From the NCBI RefSeq assembly GCF_947493595.1, contig NZ_CANLRL010000001.1, positions 682,001-746,000 on the forward strand: 64,000 nucleotides of DNA. Direction: 5' to 3'. This document shows positions 26,257-35,165 of the stretch, one piece after another. Made by a program: the position numbers and the translations under genes. The notes below the pieces were generated by a model. That model ran no database searches. It saw only the letters and a list, made by a program, of their open reading frames with translations, and was not told the DNA's origin. Within the stretch, counting starts at the first letter, position 1. Each line of letters starts with the position of its first letter. Origin of the DNA: an uncultured Shimia sp. (lineage in GTDB: Bacteria > Pseudomonadota > Alphaproteobacteria > Rhodobacterales > Rhodobacteraceae).

Positions 26257-27632
26257 ATTGCGTCTCCGTCTGCCAGCAGGCCCAGATCGCGGGCGAGCTC
26301 TAGTTGCGCCAGCAGCTTGTCGTATTTGGCGTCGACGCCGTCAAGGGAACGCAGCACGGATTGTTCGTAAACATCGACCACTTCCAGTACGGAGCGTTGA
26401 CCGGCACGGAATTGCGCTTCAAACAGCTTATAGGTCTCGCGGCCTTCGCGGGCGAGTTGATTGGCCTCGCGCTCTTGGCGTTCCAGGCTTTTGATGTTGC
26501 TTTCCAGGCGTTTGCGGTCACGTGCGCCGTCTTCGCGGGCCTCATCGACTTGACGGGCTGCGATGTCCTTGGAGGCCTCAATGGCTTTCAGGCGGTCGCC
26601 AGTGCCAAGGCCGAGACCAACGTCATTGGAAAGGTTCAGACCCGCGCTGTTGCCTTTGTTGGTGGTGCGCGCAGAGGCCTTGAGGCCCGGCAATTGTGCG
26701 GCGCGTTCCACGGTGGCTTGGGCGACGGAGCGTTCGGCTTCGGCGCGGGCGCGCAGCACTTCAAGCGGTTCCACCGCCGGATAAGATTGTGCAGAGAGGG
26801 CAGAGGCCGGTTTCAGCGTAAAGGCGGTGCCGGTCATGGCCTTGAGTTCGGCCAGAGCGGTACCCGCGCTTTCAGAGGCGGTTTCGCTTTTGGTTTCCAA
26901 GGTCTGGATTTTGGTGCGCACCATGCGCAGGTCGCCCTTGTTGGAGACACCGCCGTCCACACGACCCTGCACGATGCGTTCAAAGTGGTGCAGTTGGGCG
27001 AGGCCCTTGTTACCAACCTGGGCTTTCTCCTGTCCGCGCAGGCCTTTGATATAGAGCGCCAAAGCGGTGTAGGTGCGTTCGTTCAGATCCTCGGAGAGGG
27101 TGACGGCGGCAACTTCGACATCGGCAGCGGCATATTCACGCTCGGCCTTTTTGCGGCCGTGGTCAAACAGCACCTGTTCAAACACCAGACCGGCGATCAC
27201 GTCGCTGAGGGTGTTGAGCGAGATTTCGGGGCTTAGGGTCGGGAGCCAGTTCTTGTTTTCGGCCTGTGCCCGAAGTTTTGCGGTTTGCAGCTGGGCTTCG
27301 GCGGAGCGGCGCGAGGATGTCAGCGCCACGTCGGCGACATGGCCCATAGCGCTGTCGCTTGGAATGACGGAGCGGCGGGCCAGAAGCGTGTTGAGAATTT
27401 CGCTTTGGGTTTTGGCGTCCGCGTCCTGCTCAAAGCTGGTGCGTTTGCTGACCTCAGCTGCGGCCTCGGCACCCTCCGGTTTGGCTTTGAGCAGGCCCAT
27501 GGGCTTGCTCATGTCCGGCAGGTGCTCGCTCATATTGGCCATGCAGCCGCTCAGGAGCGTGGCTCCCAGAAGCAGGGGCAGACTGGTGGTGAGATGGCGG
27601 CGGGACATAGTGGCAGCGATATTCCGGAGCAT
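26253..27632 (-). CDS. TolC-family outer-membrane lipoprotein for type I secretion
   Basis: A TolC-like outer-membrane channel of about 459 residues, the outermost part of the adhesin exporter. The N-terminus carries a lipoprotein signal (LLGATLLSGC lipobox). The rest is long amphipathic alpha-helices in two repeated halves rich in A, E, R and L (for example ALAELKAMTG and ERAAQLPGLKA). The start is uncertain: 27632 and 27608 both keep the lipoprotein signal, and neither has a good ribosome-binding site. An ATG at 27674 overlapping the adhesin stop would add residues encoded by a hairpin and looks artefactual. Its stop overlaps the ABC gene start. Confidence 0.88.
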   Translation of the reverse strand: MLRNIAATMSRRHLTTSLPLLLGATLLSGCMANMSEHLPDMSKPMGLLKAKPEGAEAAAEVSKRTSFEQDADAKTQSEILNTLLARRSVIPSDSAMGHVADVALTSSRRSAEAQLQTAKLRAQAENKNWLPTLSPEISLNTLSDVIAGLVFEQVLFDHGRKKAEREYAAADVEVAAVTLSEDLNERTYTALALYIKGLRGQEKAQVGNKGLAQLHHFERIVQGRVDGGVSNKGDLRMVRTKIQTLETKSETASESAGTALAELKAMTGTAFTLKPASALSAQSYPAVEPLEVLRARAEAERSVAQATVERAAQLPGLKASARTTNKGNSAGLNLSNDVGLGLGTGDRLKAIEASKDIAARQVDEAREDGARDRKRLESNIKSLERQEREANQLAREGRETYKLFEAQFRAGQRSVLEVVDVYEQSVLRSLDGVDAKYDKLLAQLELARDLGLLADGDAI

Positions 27633-27642
27633 TGGATTTGAA

Positions 27643-27665
27643 TGGGGCGGCCTGTGGCCGCCCCA
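27643..27665 (-). other. hairpin between adhesin and tolC-like genes
   Basis: A 10-bp perfect stem (TGGGGCGGCC, 27643-27652, with 27656-27665) has a 3-base loop. It lies eight bases after the adhesin stop with no U-run. It probably attenuates readthrough or protects the adhesin mRNA, giving more adhesin than exporter. Confidence 0.75.
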
Positions 27666-27673
27666 AAGCATCA

Positions 27674-30600
27674 TCAGATGATGACGTTGATATCTTGGTC
27701 GACGATCAGGGTCACGCCGTCATTGCCCACCGTGTAGACATCATAGGCTTCGCCTTCGATATCCACGGTCTGGTTGGTTTTGGTCGCGTCGGTGACGGTG
27801 ATCTGGTCATCTGCGCCGCCGTGGATCGTAAGCGTGTCAGAGGTGTCTGACAGATCTTTGATCTGGGCTTCGGTCAGGGTCAGGTTTGCATCAGACGCGT
27901 AGTCCAACTCAATGCCTTCGATGTTGAAGTTGCCTGCGGCGGCGTGATCCAGTGTGCTTGCATTGGTGACGTTGTCATCCAGCACCAGCAGCGTGTCGGA
28001 CTGGTTGCCTGCATCATCCGTGGAGGCAATTACCAGGTGGGTGCCGTCGGAGGCTTTTGGGTTCAACACATACAGAGACTCATCGCCACCCAGCGCCACT
28101 TCTGTTGTAGCCAGTTCGGCAGTGGAGCCGTCCTGGTTCAGGGCATGAATTTCGTAGTCCTGATTTTCGGTGCTGAGCGATAGCGAGGTCACATCGTCAT
28201 CTGCGAAGGTCACGGATTGCACAACCGGGTTGGTGATTTCCGTGTCGACCGCAAAGGTGGCGTTGGCGGTGGCGGTGTTGCCAGCGGCGTCGGTCACGGC
28301 CAGTGTGGCGTTTGCGGTGTATGTGCCTTCGGCCAAGGAGCCGTTCTCATAAGTCACAAACCAGTTGCCGGAGGCATCAGACGTTGTGCTGCGCACCACG
28401 CCATCCACGGTCACAACCACGGAGGAGTTTGGCTCAGTTGTGCCTTCCAGCACCACACCGCCCTGCATTTGCGCGGCATTTACCGGTGCAGCAAAGACGC
28501 CTGCAGAGAGGTCCACGTCAATGGACGTGGAGGTATCAACATGCACGGTTGAAGTCGCGGTTGCTGTGTTGCCGGCCGCATCGGTTGCGGTCACGGTCAC
28601 TGGCGCGTCGTATTCGCCTTGTGGGATGTCCGCGGCGGTGAAGTTCGCAACCCAGGTGCCGTTTGCAGCGGCGGTCACTGTGCGGGATGCGCCTGCGATT
28701 TGCACAACCACATTGCTACCGGCATCTGCGGTGCCGGTGAGGCTCAGGCCGCCTGCCACTTCCGCGGCGTTGGCGATGTCGTCGCCGCCCGCCTGGCCGG
28801 TGTTGATGCCTGCGGACAGTTCGGTGTCCACAGCCACAGTGCCGGTGGTGGTGGCGCTGTTGCCTGCCGCATCGGTTGCGGTGATGGACACGGTGCTGTT
28901 GTAGGTGCCTTGCGGGATTTCACCGCCTGCGAAGGTCGCCGCCCAAGTGCCGTTGGCCGCAGTGGTCACGGTGTGGGTCACGCCTTCCATGGTCACGGCC
29001 ACGGAAGATCCAGGCTCTGCAGTGCCGGTCAGGGTGAAGCCACCGGCCACTTCGGTTGCATTGGCGGTGTTGTCGCCGCCTAGCTGGCTTGCGTCCATGG
29101 CTGCCGAGATTTCGGTGTCCACGCGGAAGCTGTCTGAGGTCGTGGTCACGTTGCCCGCGAGATCGGTCGCGGTCACAGACACAGTGGTGTCGTAGGTGCC
29201 TTGTGGGATTTCACCGGCAGCAAAAGTAGCCGACCAGCTGCCGTCACCTGCGGCGGTCACAGTGTGGGTCACGCCTTCGACAGTCACGGCTACAGAAGAG
29301 CCCGCCTCTGCGGTCCCGGTGAGGGTGACGCCTGCTGCAGCTTCAGCCGCGTTCACGATATCATCGCCCGCAATTGGGGAGGTGATGGTCGCCAGGCCGT
29401 CAGTGTCGATGTGAACCGTAAAGTTCTCAGTGTGGCTGTTGCCTGCCAGATCGGTGGCGGTGATTGAGACGGTGCTGTCGTAGGTGCCGGTGCCAATCGC
29501 GGAGGCATCAAAGGCCGAAGACCAGCTTCCATCGTCGCCGACTGTGACGGTCTGGGTTACGCCTTCGAACAGGATCGAGAGCGAAGAGCCTGGCTCACCT
29601 GTGCCGGAAAGCACAACGCCATCAGAGGCTTCTGAGGCGTTGATGATGTTGTCGCCCTCGACTGTGTTCATCGCTACGCCTGGCGCAATGGTGTCCACTT
29701 GCAGGGTGTCGGTCACGGTGGTGACGTTACCGCGATCATCTGTTGAGGTGATGGTGATGCCAGTGGTGTATTCGCCGGTGGAAAGCTCTGTCGAGTCAAA
29801 GGTCACAGACCAAGTGCCGTCGTCCAGCACGGTTGTGGTTTGGGTTGAACCGTCGATTTCCACGGTCAGGGTTGCGCCAGCTTCGCCGGTTCCGCTGATC
29901 ATGTGGCCAGTGGTGTGCTCATCTTCATTCACGATGTCGCCAGTAGAAACCGTGCCGTCATTCACAGACACGTCCGGTGGGGTGGTGTCGATATCAACAG
30001 ACGGGCCGTCCAAGGTTGTGACAGAGCCGTCTGGGTCTTCGACAGACACACTAACGTCATAGTCGCCGTCGTCAGGCAAATCGCCAGGGGCAAAAACAAC
30101 TTCGTAAGTGCCGTCCTCGCCCACGGTGCCAGTGCCGGCTTCGCCGCCGATGGTCACGGTCACTGTGGAGCCGGGTTCGCCGGTGCCGGTGATGGTCACG
30201 CTGTCGTCGCCTGTACCGCCCACAAGGCGCGGCACATCGGCGTCGTCTACGGTTGGCGTGATGGTGTCATCATCGCCGTCGTCATCTCCGTTATCGTCGT
30301 CGCCGCCGGTGGTGTCGCCGTCGTTTGGCTCTTCGTCGCCGCCGTTACCATCGTCGCCGGAGCCGTCGTCGCCTTCGCCGCCATCTACCGTGTCTTCACC
30401 GTCACCGCCGCCCAGGGTCGAGGCTACAGCAGCGGCCCCGCCAACACCAAGCAGGCCGGGAACCAAGCCGGCGATGGGCGCCGCGAGAGGGGCCACAACC
30501 GGCTCTACACGCTCCAGATCGAGGAAGGCCAGCTGGTCGTACTCGCTCCACTTGTCGGTCATGGACACCGCATCATATTGCGCGAAATACTGATCGTTGA

Positions 30601-30883
30601 TCGGATCTCCAAGTTCGACCAACTGAACTTGACCGTCTTTGGACAGCAACAGCTCACGCTCGTCGCCGGAGAAGTAGTTCTCTAGGGTGATGGTTTCGCC
30701 GCTCACCAGGTGGATTACCAGATCGCCACCGTTATTCACGTAACCGGCGACTTCTGATGGGGCGAGATTTACGGAAACTTGCGAGGCTTGCTGGGTGGCA
30801 ATAACGCTGTTGGCCGCTTCGGCTGTTTGGCCACGTACCACAACTCCGTCCGTACCGCGGACGGCATAACTAAAACTACTCAT
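27674..30883 (-). CDS. Bap/LapA-like surface adhesin with seven Ig-like repeats
   Basis: A 1069-residue acidic surface protein. Residues 1-140 resemble the BapA N-terminal domain (HLVSGETITLENYFSGDE). Residues about 158-213 are an Asp/Gly/Glu linker. Seven bacterial Ig-like modules (about 214-880) follow, each opening with a GTGEPGS-type turn and ending in VTATDAAGN or similar. The C-terminus (about 880-1069) ends in a type I secretion signal-like region (DTLTIHGGADDQ). There is no N-terminal Sec signal, consistent with export by the TolC/ABC/HlyD system encoded immediately downstream. It probably mediates attachment or biofilm. I see no TAAG/PAAG LapG cleavage site, so LapDG-type retention is not supported. 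The acidic repeats may bind calcium. Confidence 0.88.
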   Translation of the reverse strand: MSSFSYAVRGTDGVVVRGQTAEAANSVIATQQASQVSVNLAPSEVAGYVNNGGDLVIHLVSGETITLENYFSGDERELLLSKDGQVQLVELGDPINDQYFAQYDAVSMTDKWSEYDQLAFLDLERVEPVVAPLAAPIAGLVPGLLGVGGAAAVASTLGGGDGEDTVDGGEGDDGSGDDGNGGDEEPNDGDTTGGDDDNGDDDGDDDTITPTVDDADVPRLVGGTGDDSVTITGTGEPGSTVTVTIGGEAGTGTVGEDGTYEVVFAPGDLPDDGDYDVSVSVEDPDGSVTTLDGPSVDIDTTPPDVSVNDGTVSTGDIVNEDEHTTGHMISGTGEAGATLTVEIDGSTQTTTVLDDGTWSVTFDSTELSTGEYTTGITITSTDDRGNVTTVTDTLQVDTIAPGVAMNTVEGDNIINASEASDGVVLSGTGEPGSSLSILFEGVTQTVTVGDDGSWSSAFDASAIGTGTYDSTVSITATDLAGNSHTENFTVHIDTDGLATITSPIAGDDIVNAAEAAAGVTLTGTAEAGSSVAVTVEGVTHTVTAAGDGSWSATFAAGEIPQGTYDTTVSVTATDLAGNVTTTSDSFRVDTEISAAMDASQLGGDNTANATEVAGGFTLTGTAEPGSSVAVTMEGVTHTVTTAANGTWAATFAGGEIPQGTYNSTVSITATDAAGNSATTTGTVAVDTELSAGINTGQAGGDDIANAAEVAGGLSLTGTADAGSNVVVQIAGASRTVTAAANGTWVANFTAADIPQGEYDAPVTVTATDAAGNTATATSTVHVDTSTSIDVDLSAGVFAAPVNAAQMQGGVVLEGTTEPNSSVVVTVDGVVRSTTSDASGNWFVTYENGSLAEGTYTANATLAVTDAAGNTATANATFAVDTEITNPVVQSVTFADDDVTSLSLSTENQDYEIHALNQDGSTAELATTEVALGGDESLYVLNPKASDGTHLVIASTDDAGNQSDTLLVLDDNVTNASTLDHAAAGNFNIEGIELDYASDANLTLTEAQIKDLSDTSDTLTIHGGADDQITVTDATKTNQTVDIEGEAYDVYTVGNDGVTLIVDQDINVII

Positions 30884-31752
30884 GTATTCTACCGCTCTAG
30901 GTTGATCGGGCTTATGCCCTTGTTTGATTTGGGATGACTATAAATGTGACGGTTACGTAAGCCAATCACTTTTTTGCCACATTTGTATAAAACTAAGGGA
31001 TTTCGTAGTTTTTTGGGCCTGTATCTGGTGGTTTTGCATAACCAACGGCTTTGTCTCGACAATTTCGCGCCGGAGTTGGGGTAGGCTCTAGCAATTGTGG
31101 TTTGGGGGCGGTGAGGTCGCAGACGTAGGGGATTGAGGGTTGGTATGGGAGGTTGTGAACCAGTAGTTTCGGAGTTTGCTGAGGTGTGCAACTATTGGTT
31201 GAACTGTCGCTGGGGACAACTTGTTTTGAGCGCCATGTTGCATTGGTTGGGTTGTGCACGTGCATTCGATAGCGCCATTCTGGACTGAATGCAGGGTTTC
31301 AAGGGGAGGGCTCTCATACTTCATTACCTTTGTTGTCCGATGGGCAGGAAATGGCCGAACCTTAGCGGGCAACTATTTCGCTGTGACCCCTTGAAAATTA
31401 GCGTGTTGAAATTCCACATGAAACGGGAAGGTGGAGGATGTTTTCCCCCCTTCTGGTAACGCTGGTGGTCTGAGGAAAGCGGTCAGATTGATGGGTAAAT
31501 GTGCCAACACGCAAAAAGGCGCTTATTCTCGGCCAATAACAGCCGGTTGACGGGTTTGTCATTTGGGTTTGAGCGGCCTAGACGCCAAGTGGTCTTTTGT
31601 CGGTCACTGCCGCGAATGCCAAGTGCAGGAGTGGTCGAAGGATAAACGTCGGCAAAAGGCAAATGAGTGGATACCTGATGGGGGCTGGTCGTGCGGCTGT
31701 TGTCAGGTGAATTGCAAGCCCCTGAACGAGCAAGCGGGGCACATGGAGACAG
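30884..31752. other. long divergent intergenic region adhesin/porin
   Basis: These 869 bases separate two outward-facing genes for surface proteins and contain no convincing gene. Visible elements are the predicted adhesin promoter at the left end and a 10-bp palindrome TGCACGTGCA at 31255-31264. The right half upstream of the porin holds no promoter I can assign with confidence. Its length suggests regulator binding or an undetected small RNA. Confidence 0.5.
30937..30965 (-). promoter_or_regulatory. predicted adhesin promoter
   Basis: On the minus strand TTGGCT (-35, 30960-30965) is followed after 17 bases by TATAGT (-10, 30937-30942). A start near 30930 would give a leader of about 47 bases to the adhesin ATG. 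Confidence 0.55.
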
Positions 31753-32871
31753 ATGATGGTTGGAAAAAAACACTCTGTATGGGTCGCCCCAGCGGCCTTG
31801 GTTGTGGGAAGTGTTGCGATGACGTCTGCGGCGTCGGCGCAAGAGGGCTTTCGGTTTTATGGGTTTCTGAACGGCGCCGTTACGAGCGTGGACGATGGTG
31901 TGCAAACGCGCAATGAGTTCAGTGACAACAGCAACGCGCCAAGCCGGATTGGGGCCTGGTATGAGATGGGCACCGGCGCAGGTACTCTGAAGTTCAACTT
32001 TGAGACCGCTTTGGGTCTGCGGGGCACGTCTAGCCTGAGTGCGACTTCCAACGATGATTTCTTTGATTGGGACAAGACCGATCTGCGTAAGTTTGAGGCG
32101 ATCTATGAGACCGATCGCTTTGGCACGTTTTATGTTGGTCAGGGGTCTATGGCGGCAGATGGCATCGCTGGTGGTACCGACCTGTCGGGAACCGATTTGT
32201 CCGGCACGGTCGCCGTGGCTGATACCGCGGGTGGGTTTGCCTTCCAGCCAGTTGGCGGTGGTACAGCCGGTCCAACAATCGGTGACGTGTTCAAGGATTT
32301 TGATGGCAGCCGCAAGGGCCGCGTGCGCTATGACACGCCAAGTTTCGGCGGATTTGTGGTGTCTGCTTCGGCGGGTACAGAGATCCTGAAGGACAATGAT
32401 GACACCAATTTCTACGACGTGGCGCTGCGCTACGGTGCGGATCTGGGGGATACAACTTTCCGGGCGACATTGTCTTATGCGCAGACCGAAGGTGCAGCGG
32501 ACGACGCGAAATCCATCTTGGGTTCGGTGGGTGCGTTGCACAATCCAACCGGCATCAGCGGAACGGTCACTCTTGGTCAAAACGATCGTGATAGCGGGCT
32601 GAAGAGTGATTATGTCTACGCCAAGCTTGGCTATCAGCGAGATTGGTTCAGTTTTGGTCGCACGCATTTGTCGGTCGACGCTTATCGTGGCAACGACATG
32701 GCGTCCGTTGGTGACAAATCGGTCAGCTATGGTTTTGAGGCGGTGCAGAAGATCGACAACGCCAATGTGGACCTGTTCTTCAGCTACCACCAACACGGTT
32801 ACGACGTGACAACCGGCACCACATACAATGATGTGGATGCGTATATGCTGGGTGCGCGCTGGAGCTTCTGA
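31753..32871 (+). CDS. outer-membrane porin
   Basis: A 372-residue beta-barrel protein with a Sec signal peptide cleaved at SASA-QEG (about residue 29). The mature part alternates hydrophobic and polar residues, is acidic, and contains porin-typical loops. The last residue is phenylalanine after WSF, the outer-membrane assembly signal. The barrel opens with GFRFYGFLNGAV, as in alphaproteobacterial general porins of about 16 strands. It should allow diffusion of small solutes across the outer membrane. Two adjacent ATGs (31753, 31756) follow GGAG; either may be used. It is a single gene with its own terminator. Confidence 0.87.
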   Translation: MMVGKKHSVWVAPAALVVGSVAMTSAASAQEGFRFYGFLNGAVTSVDDGVQTRNEFSDNSNAPSRIGAWYEMGTGAGTLKFNFETALGLRGTSSLSATSNDDFFDWDKTDLRKFEAIYETDRFGTFYVGQGSMAADGIAGGTDLSGTDLSGTVAVADTAGGFAFQPVGGGTAGPTIGDVFKDFDGSRKGRVRYDTPSFGGFVVSASAGTEILKDNDDTNFYDVALRYGADLGDTTFRATLSYAQTEGAADDAKSILGSVGALHNPTGISGTVTLGQNDRDSGLKSDYVYAKLGYQRDWFSFGRTHLSVDAYRGNDMASVGDKSVSYGFEAVQKIDNANVDLFFSYHQHGYDVTTGTTYNDVDAYMLGARWSF

Positions 32872-32897
32872 TCCGGCTGGTATGAGTATTGATGGGG

Positions 32898-32924
32898 AAA
32901 GGCGGCTTTTGAGTCGCCTTTTTT
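32898..32924 (+). terminator. terminator after the porin gene
   Basis: AAAGGCG (32898-32904) pairs with CGCCTTT (32915-32921) around a 10-base loop, then the T-run continues to 32924. Confidence 0.8.
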
Positions 32925-33057
32925 CTTGGCTTTGCGTGTGTTCTCTCTCAACCGGTCGAGGCCGGTAAGGATGTGATCTGGCGGGTAATCTTGCGGGTGG
33001 GGTCGTGGGATTGCCTGAACGAGGTTTCAGATCGTGGGTTTTGAGGGCAAATGACCC

Positions 33058-33086
33058 TTGCGCCGCTCCTCTGGGACCACTAGAAG
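33058..33086 (+). promoter_or_regulatory. predicted trigger factor promoter
   Basis: TTGCGC (-35, 33058-33063), a 17-base spacer and TAGAAG (-10, 33081-33086) predict a start near 33093, about 60 bases before the tig ATG. The TTGCG -35 form recurs before fabD, acpP, rpsF and cysE. Confidence 0.5.
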
Positions 33087-33153
33087 AGCACAAATTTTTC
33101 TCGACTGCGCGCGGACTCATTGTGCCGTGCGCCGCTACTTATGGGGATTCCCG

Positions 33154-34488
33154 ATGCAGGTTACTGAAACGCTGAACGAAGGTCTGAAACGCGGCTACAC
33201 CATCAAGGTGGAAGCAGCTGAGCTGGCCGCAACTGTGAACGACAAGCTGAAAGAAGCGCAGCCGGAAATCGAAATGAAAGGTTTCCGCAAAGGCAAAGTG
33301 CCGATGCCGCTTCTGAAAAAGCAGTTTGGCGAGCGTCTGCTGGGCGAAGCGATGCAGGAAACCATCGACGGTGCAATGAACAAGCACTTTGAAGAGTCCG
33401 GTGACCGCCCTGCGATGCAGCCAAAAGTCGAGATGAAAGACGGCGAAAACTGGAAAGAAGGCGACGACGTAGAAGTCGAGATGTCCTATGAGGCGCTGCC
33501 AGAAATTCCAGAAGTAGACCTGAAAGGCATCAAGCTGGAAAAAATGGTTGTGAAAGCAGCCGAAGCGGATGTGGACGAAGCGCTGGACAACTTGGCCGAA
33601 ACCGCGCAGGATTTCAAAGCCCGCAAAAAAGGTTCCAAAGCCAAAGACGGCGACCAGGTTGTCATGGACTTCGTAGGCCGCATCGACGGCGAAGCCTTTG
33701 ACGGCGGTGCCGGTGAAGAGTTCCCATTGGTGCTGGGCTCCGGTCAGTTCATCCCTGGCTTTGAAGAGCAGCTGGTTGGCGTGAAAGCCGAGGAAGAAAA
33801 AGACGTGACCGTCTCCTTCCCAGAAGAGTACGGCGCCGAAAACCTGGCTGGCAAAGAGGCTGTGTTCTCTTGCGTCATCAAGGAAGTTAAAGAGCCGGTT
33901 GCTGCGGAAATCAACGACGAGCTGGCAACCAAATTTGGTGCGGAAGATCTCGCAGGCCTGAAAACTCAGGTGTCTGAGCGTCTGGAGGCGGAATACGCCG
34001 GTGCCGCACGTGCCGTAACCAAGCGTGGCCTGCTGGACGCGCTGGACAAGCTGGTATCCTTCGATCTGCCACCATCTCTGGTAGAAGCGGAAGCAGGCCA
34101 GATTGCACATCAGCTGTGGCACGAAGAAAACCCTGAGGTGGAAGGCCACGACCACCCAGAAATCGAACCAACCGATGAGCACAATGCATTGGCGGAGCGC
34201 CGCGTGCGTTTGGGCCTGTTGCTGGCAGAGCTGGGTCAGAAAGCCGAGGTTGAAGTGACCGACGCAGAGATGACTCAGGCGATCATGAACCAGGCACGTC
34301 AGTACCCGGGTCAAGAGCGTCAGTTCTTTGAGTTTGTTCAGCAAAACCAGCAGATGCAGCAGCAGATGCGCGCGCCAATCTTTGAAGACAAAGTTGTCGA
34401 CTATGTCTTTGAACTGGCTGAGCTGACCGAAAAAGAGGTCTCCAAAGACGACCTGCAAAAAGCCGTAGAGGCACTGGACGACGAATAA
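33154..34488 (+). CDS. tig: trigger factor (ribosome-associated chaperone)
   Basis: A 444-residue chaperone that binds the ribosome exit tunnel and shields nascent chains. The N-terminal domain has the ribosome-docking loop [17 protein letters not shown]. The FKBP-type prolyl isomerase domain follows (about residues 160-240; [31 protein letters not shown]). The C-terminal helical arms end at DDE. The ATG at 33154 is the start, with GGGGA seven bases upstream; the 32 upstream codons in frame run through the predicted promoter. It is monocistronic with a strong terminator. Neither clpP nor clpX, frequent neighbours elsewhere, is present. Confidence 0.96.
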   Translation: MQVTETLNEGLKRGYTIKVEAAELAATVNDKLKEAQPEIEMKGFRKGKVPMPLLKKQFGERLLGEAMQETIDGAMNKHFEESGDRPAMQPKVEMKDGENWKEGDDVEVEMSYEALPEIPEVDLKGIKLEKMVVKAAEADVDEALDNLAETAQDFKARKKGSKAKDGDQVVMDFVGRIDGEAFDGGAGEEFPLVLGSGQFIPGFEEQLVGVKAEEEKDVTVSFPEEYGAENLAGKEAVFSCVIKEVKEPVAAEINDELATKFGAEDLAGLKTQVSERLEAEYAGAARAVTKRGLLDALDKLVSFDLPPSLVEAEAGQIAHQLWHEENPEVEGHDHPEIEPTDEHNALAERRVRLGLLLAELGQKAEVEVTDAEMTQAIMNQARQYPGQERQFFEFVQQNQQMQQQMRAPIFEDKVVDYVFELAELTEKEVSKDDLQKAVEALDDE

Positions 34489-34516
34489 GTCCAACACCCG
34501 TTAACGGGACAGTGAG

Positions 34517-34546
34517 AGGCCGCTCCAATTTGGGGCGGCCTTTTTT
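34517..34546 (+). terminator. terminator after tig
   Basis: AGGCCGCTCC (34517-34526) pairs with GGGGCGGCCT (34532-34541, one G-U) across a 5-base loop and is followed by six T. Confidence 0.92.
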
Positions 34547-34707
34547 GGTTTTCTGGAGTTGGGGGGAGTGTCCTGATGCCGAGCAGAATTGGGGGCCAGC
34601 CCCCAAGCCCTCGGGATATTTCTGGTCAAATGAAGCGCGCTGTGACCCGGCGTTTTGTTTGACCGCGCTGTGGCAGGGTGATGGGGTTGTGCCAAGGAGG
34701 AGCTTCT

Positions 34708-35121
34708 ATGAAATACACAACATTTGATAAGGCTGGTTATGAGGCGTTTAAGGCCAATGATCGCGACGGGGTGGTGCATATGCTGAACTTGGTCAAGCTG
34801 CGCGCGCAGGCGGAGTACGCGGATGGGCGCGTGGCAACCGGGGCGGAGGCTTATGCGGCCTATGGGCGTGAAAGTGCCCCGACCCTTGCCAAACTTGGCG
34901 GCAAGATCATTTGGCGCGGCGACATGGAGCAGATGCTGATTGGGCCCGAAAAACAGTGGGATCTGTGTTTTATTGCCGAGTATCCAAGCGTGGAGGCGTT
35001 TGCCTCCATGCATAAGTATCCGGAATACCGGGCGGCGGTGGAGCATCGACAGGCAGCGGTGGAGGACAGCCGGTTGATCCGGATGGCGCCTAAGGAGTTG
35101 GGTGGGAATTTTGGCGCATAA
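34708..35121 (+). CDS. DUF1330 family protein
   Basis: A 137-residue cytoplasmic protein with the dimeric alpha-beta barrel pattern of DUF1330: VVHMLNLVKLRAQAEY near the start, YAAYGRESAPTLAKLGGKIIWRG, then CFIAEYPSVEAFASMHKYPEYRAAVEHRQAAVEDSRLI as two separated conserved strands and helix. Function of the family is unknown. The start at 34708 has AGGAGG seven bases upstream, ruling out the longer frame. It is a single gene that ends in a bidirectional terminator shared with the convergent HlyD gene. Confidence 0.85.
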   Translation: MKYTTFDKAGYEAFKANDRDGVVHMLNLVKLRAQAEYADGRVATGAEAYAAYGRESAPTLAKLGGKIIWRGDMEQMLIGPEKQWDLCFIAEYPSVEAFASMHKYPEYRAAVEHRQAAVEDSRLIRMAPKELGGNFGA

Positions 35122-35150
35122 AAAAGCCCCGACCATAGGTCGGGGCTTTT
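35122..35150. terminator. bidirectional terminator
   Basis: A 13-bp perfect stem AAAAGCCCCGACC (35122-35134) with 35138-35150 has a 3-base loop and A and T ends on both sides. It serves the DUF1330 gene on the plus strand and the HlyD gene on the minus strand. Confidence 0.93.
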
Positions 35151-35165
35151 ACTTTGATGGTGCGT

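Noticed and set aside
30400..30883. LapG cleavage site and LapD-type retention in the adhesin N-terminus
   Set aside because: The only candidates (PLAAPIAG, GGAAAVAS) lack the TAAG/PAAG pattern, so the mechanism is not supported.
27674..30883. CRISPR or tandem DNA repeat array
   Set aside because: The repeats are coding Ig-like modules of about 95-105 residues, not short spacers and repeats.
31483..33120. 545-codon minus-strand frame opposite the porin
   Set aside because: It runs antisense to the porin, its terminator and the tig promoter, with no ribosome-binding site and an Arg/His/Thr-rich translation of no recognisable family.
33139..34497. Open frame of 452 codons on the minus strand across the whole tig gene
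   Set aside because: It is an antisense shadow: tig is unmistakable, and the reverse frame is open because of its codon bias (many GAA/GAC/AAA codons give TTC/GTC/TTT). The translation is phenylalanine-rich and unlike any protein.
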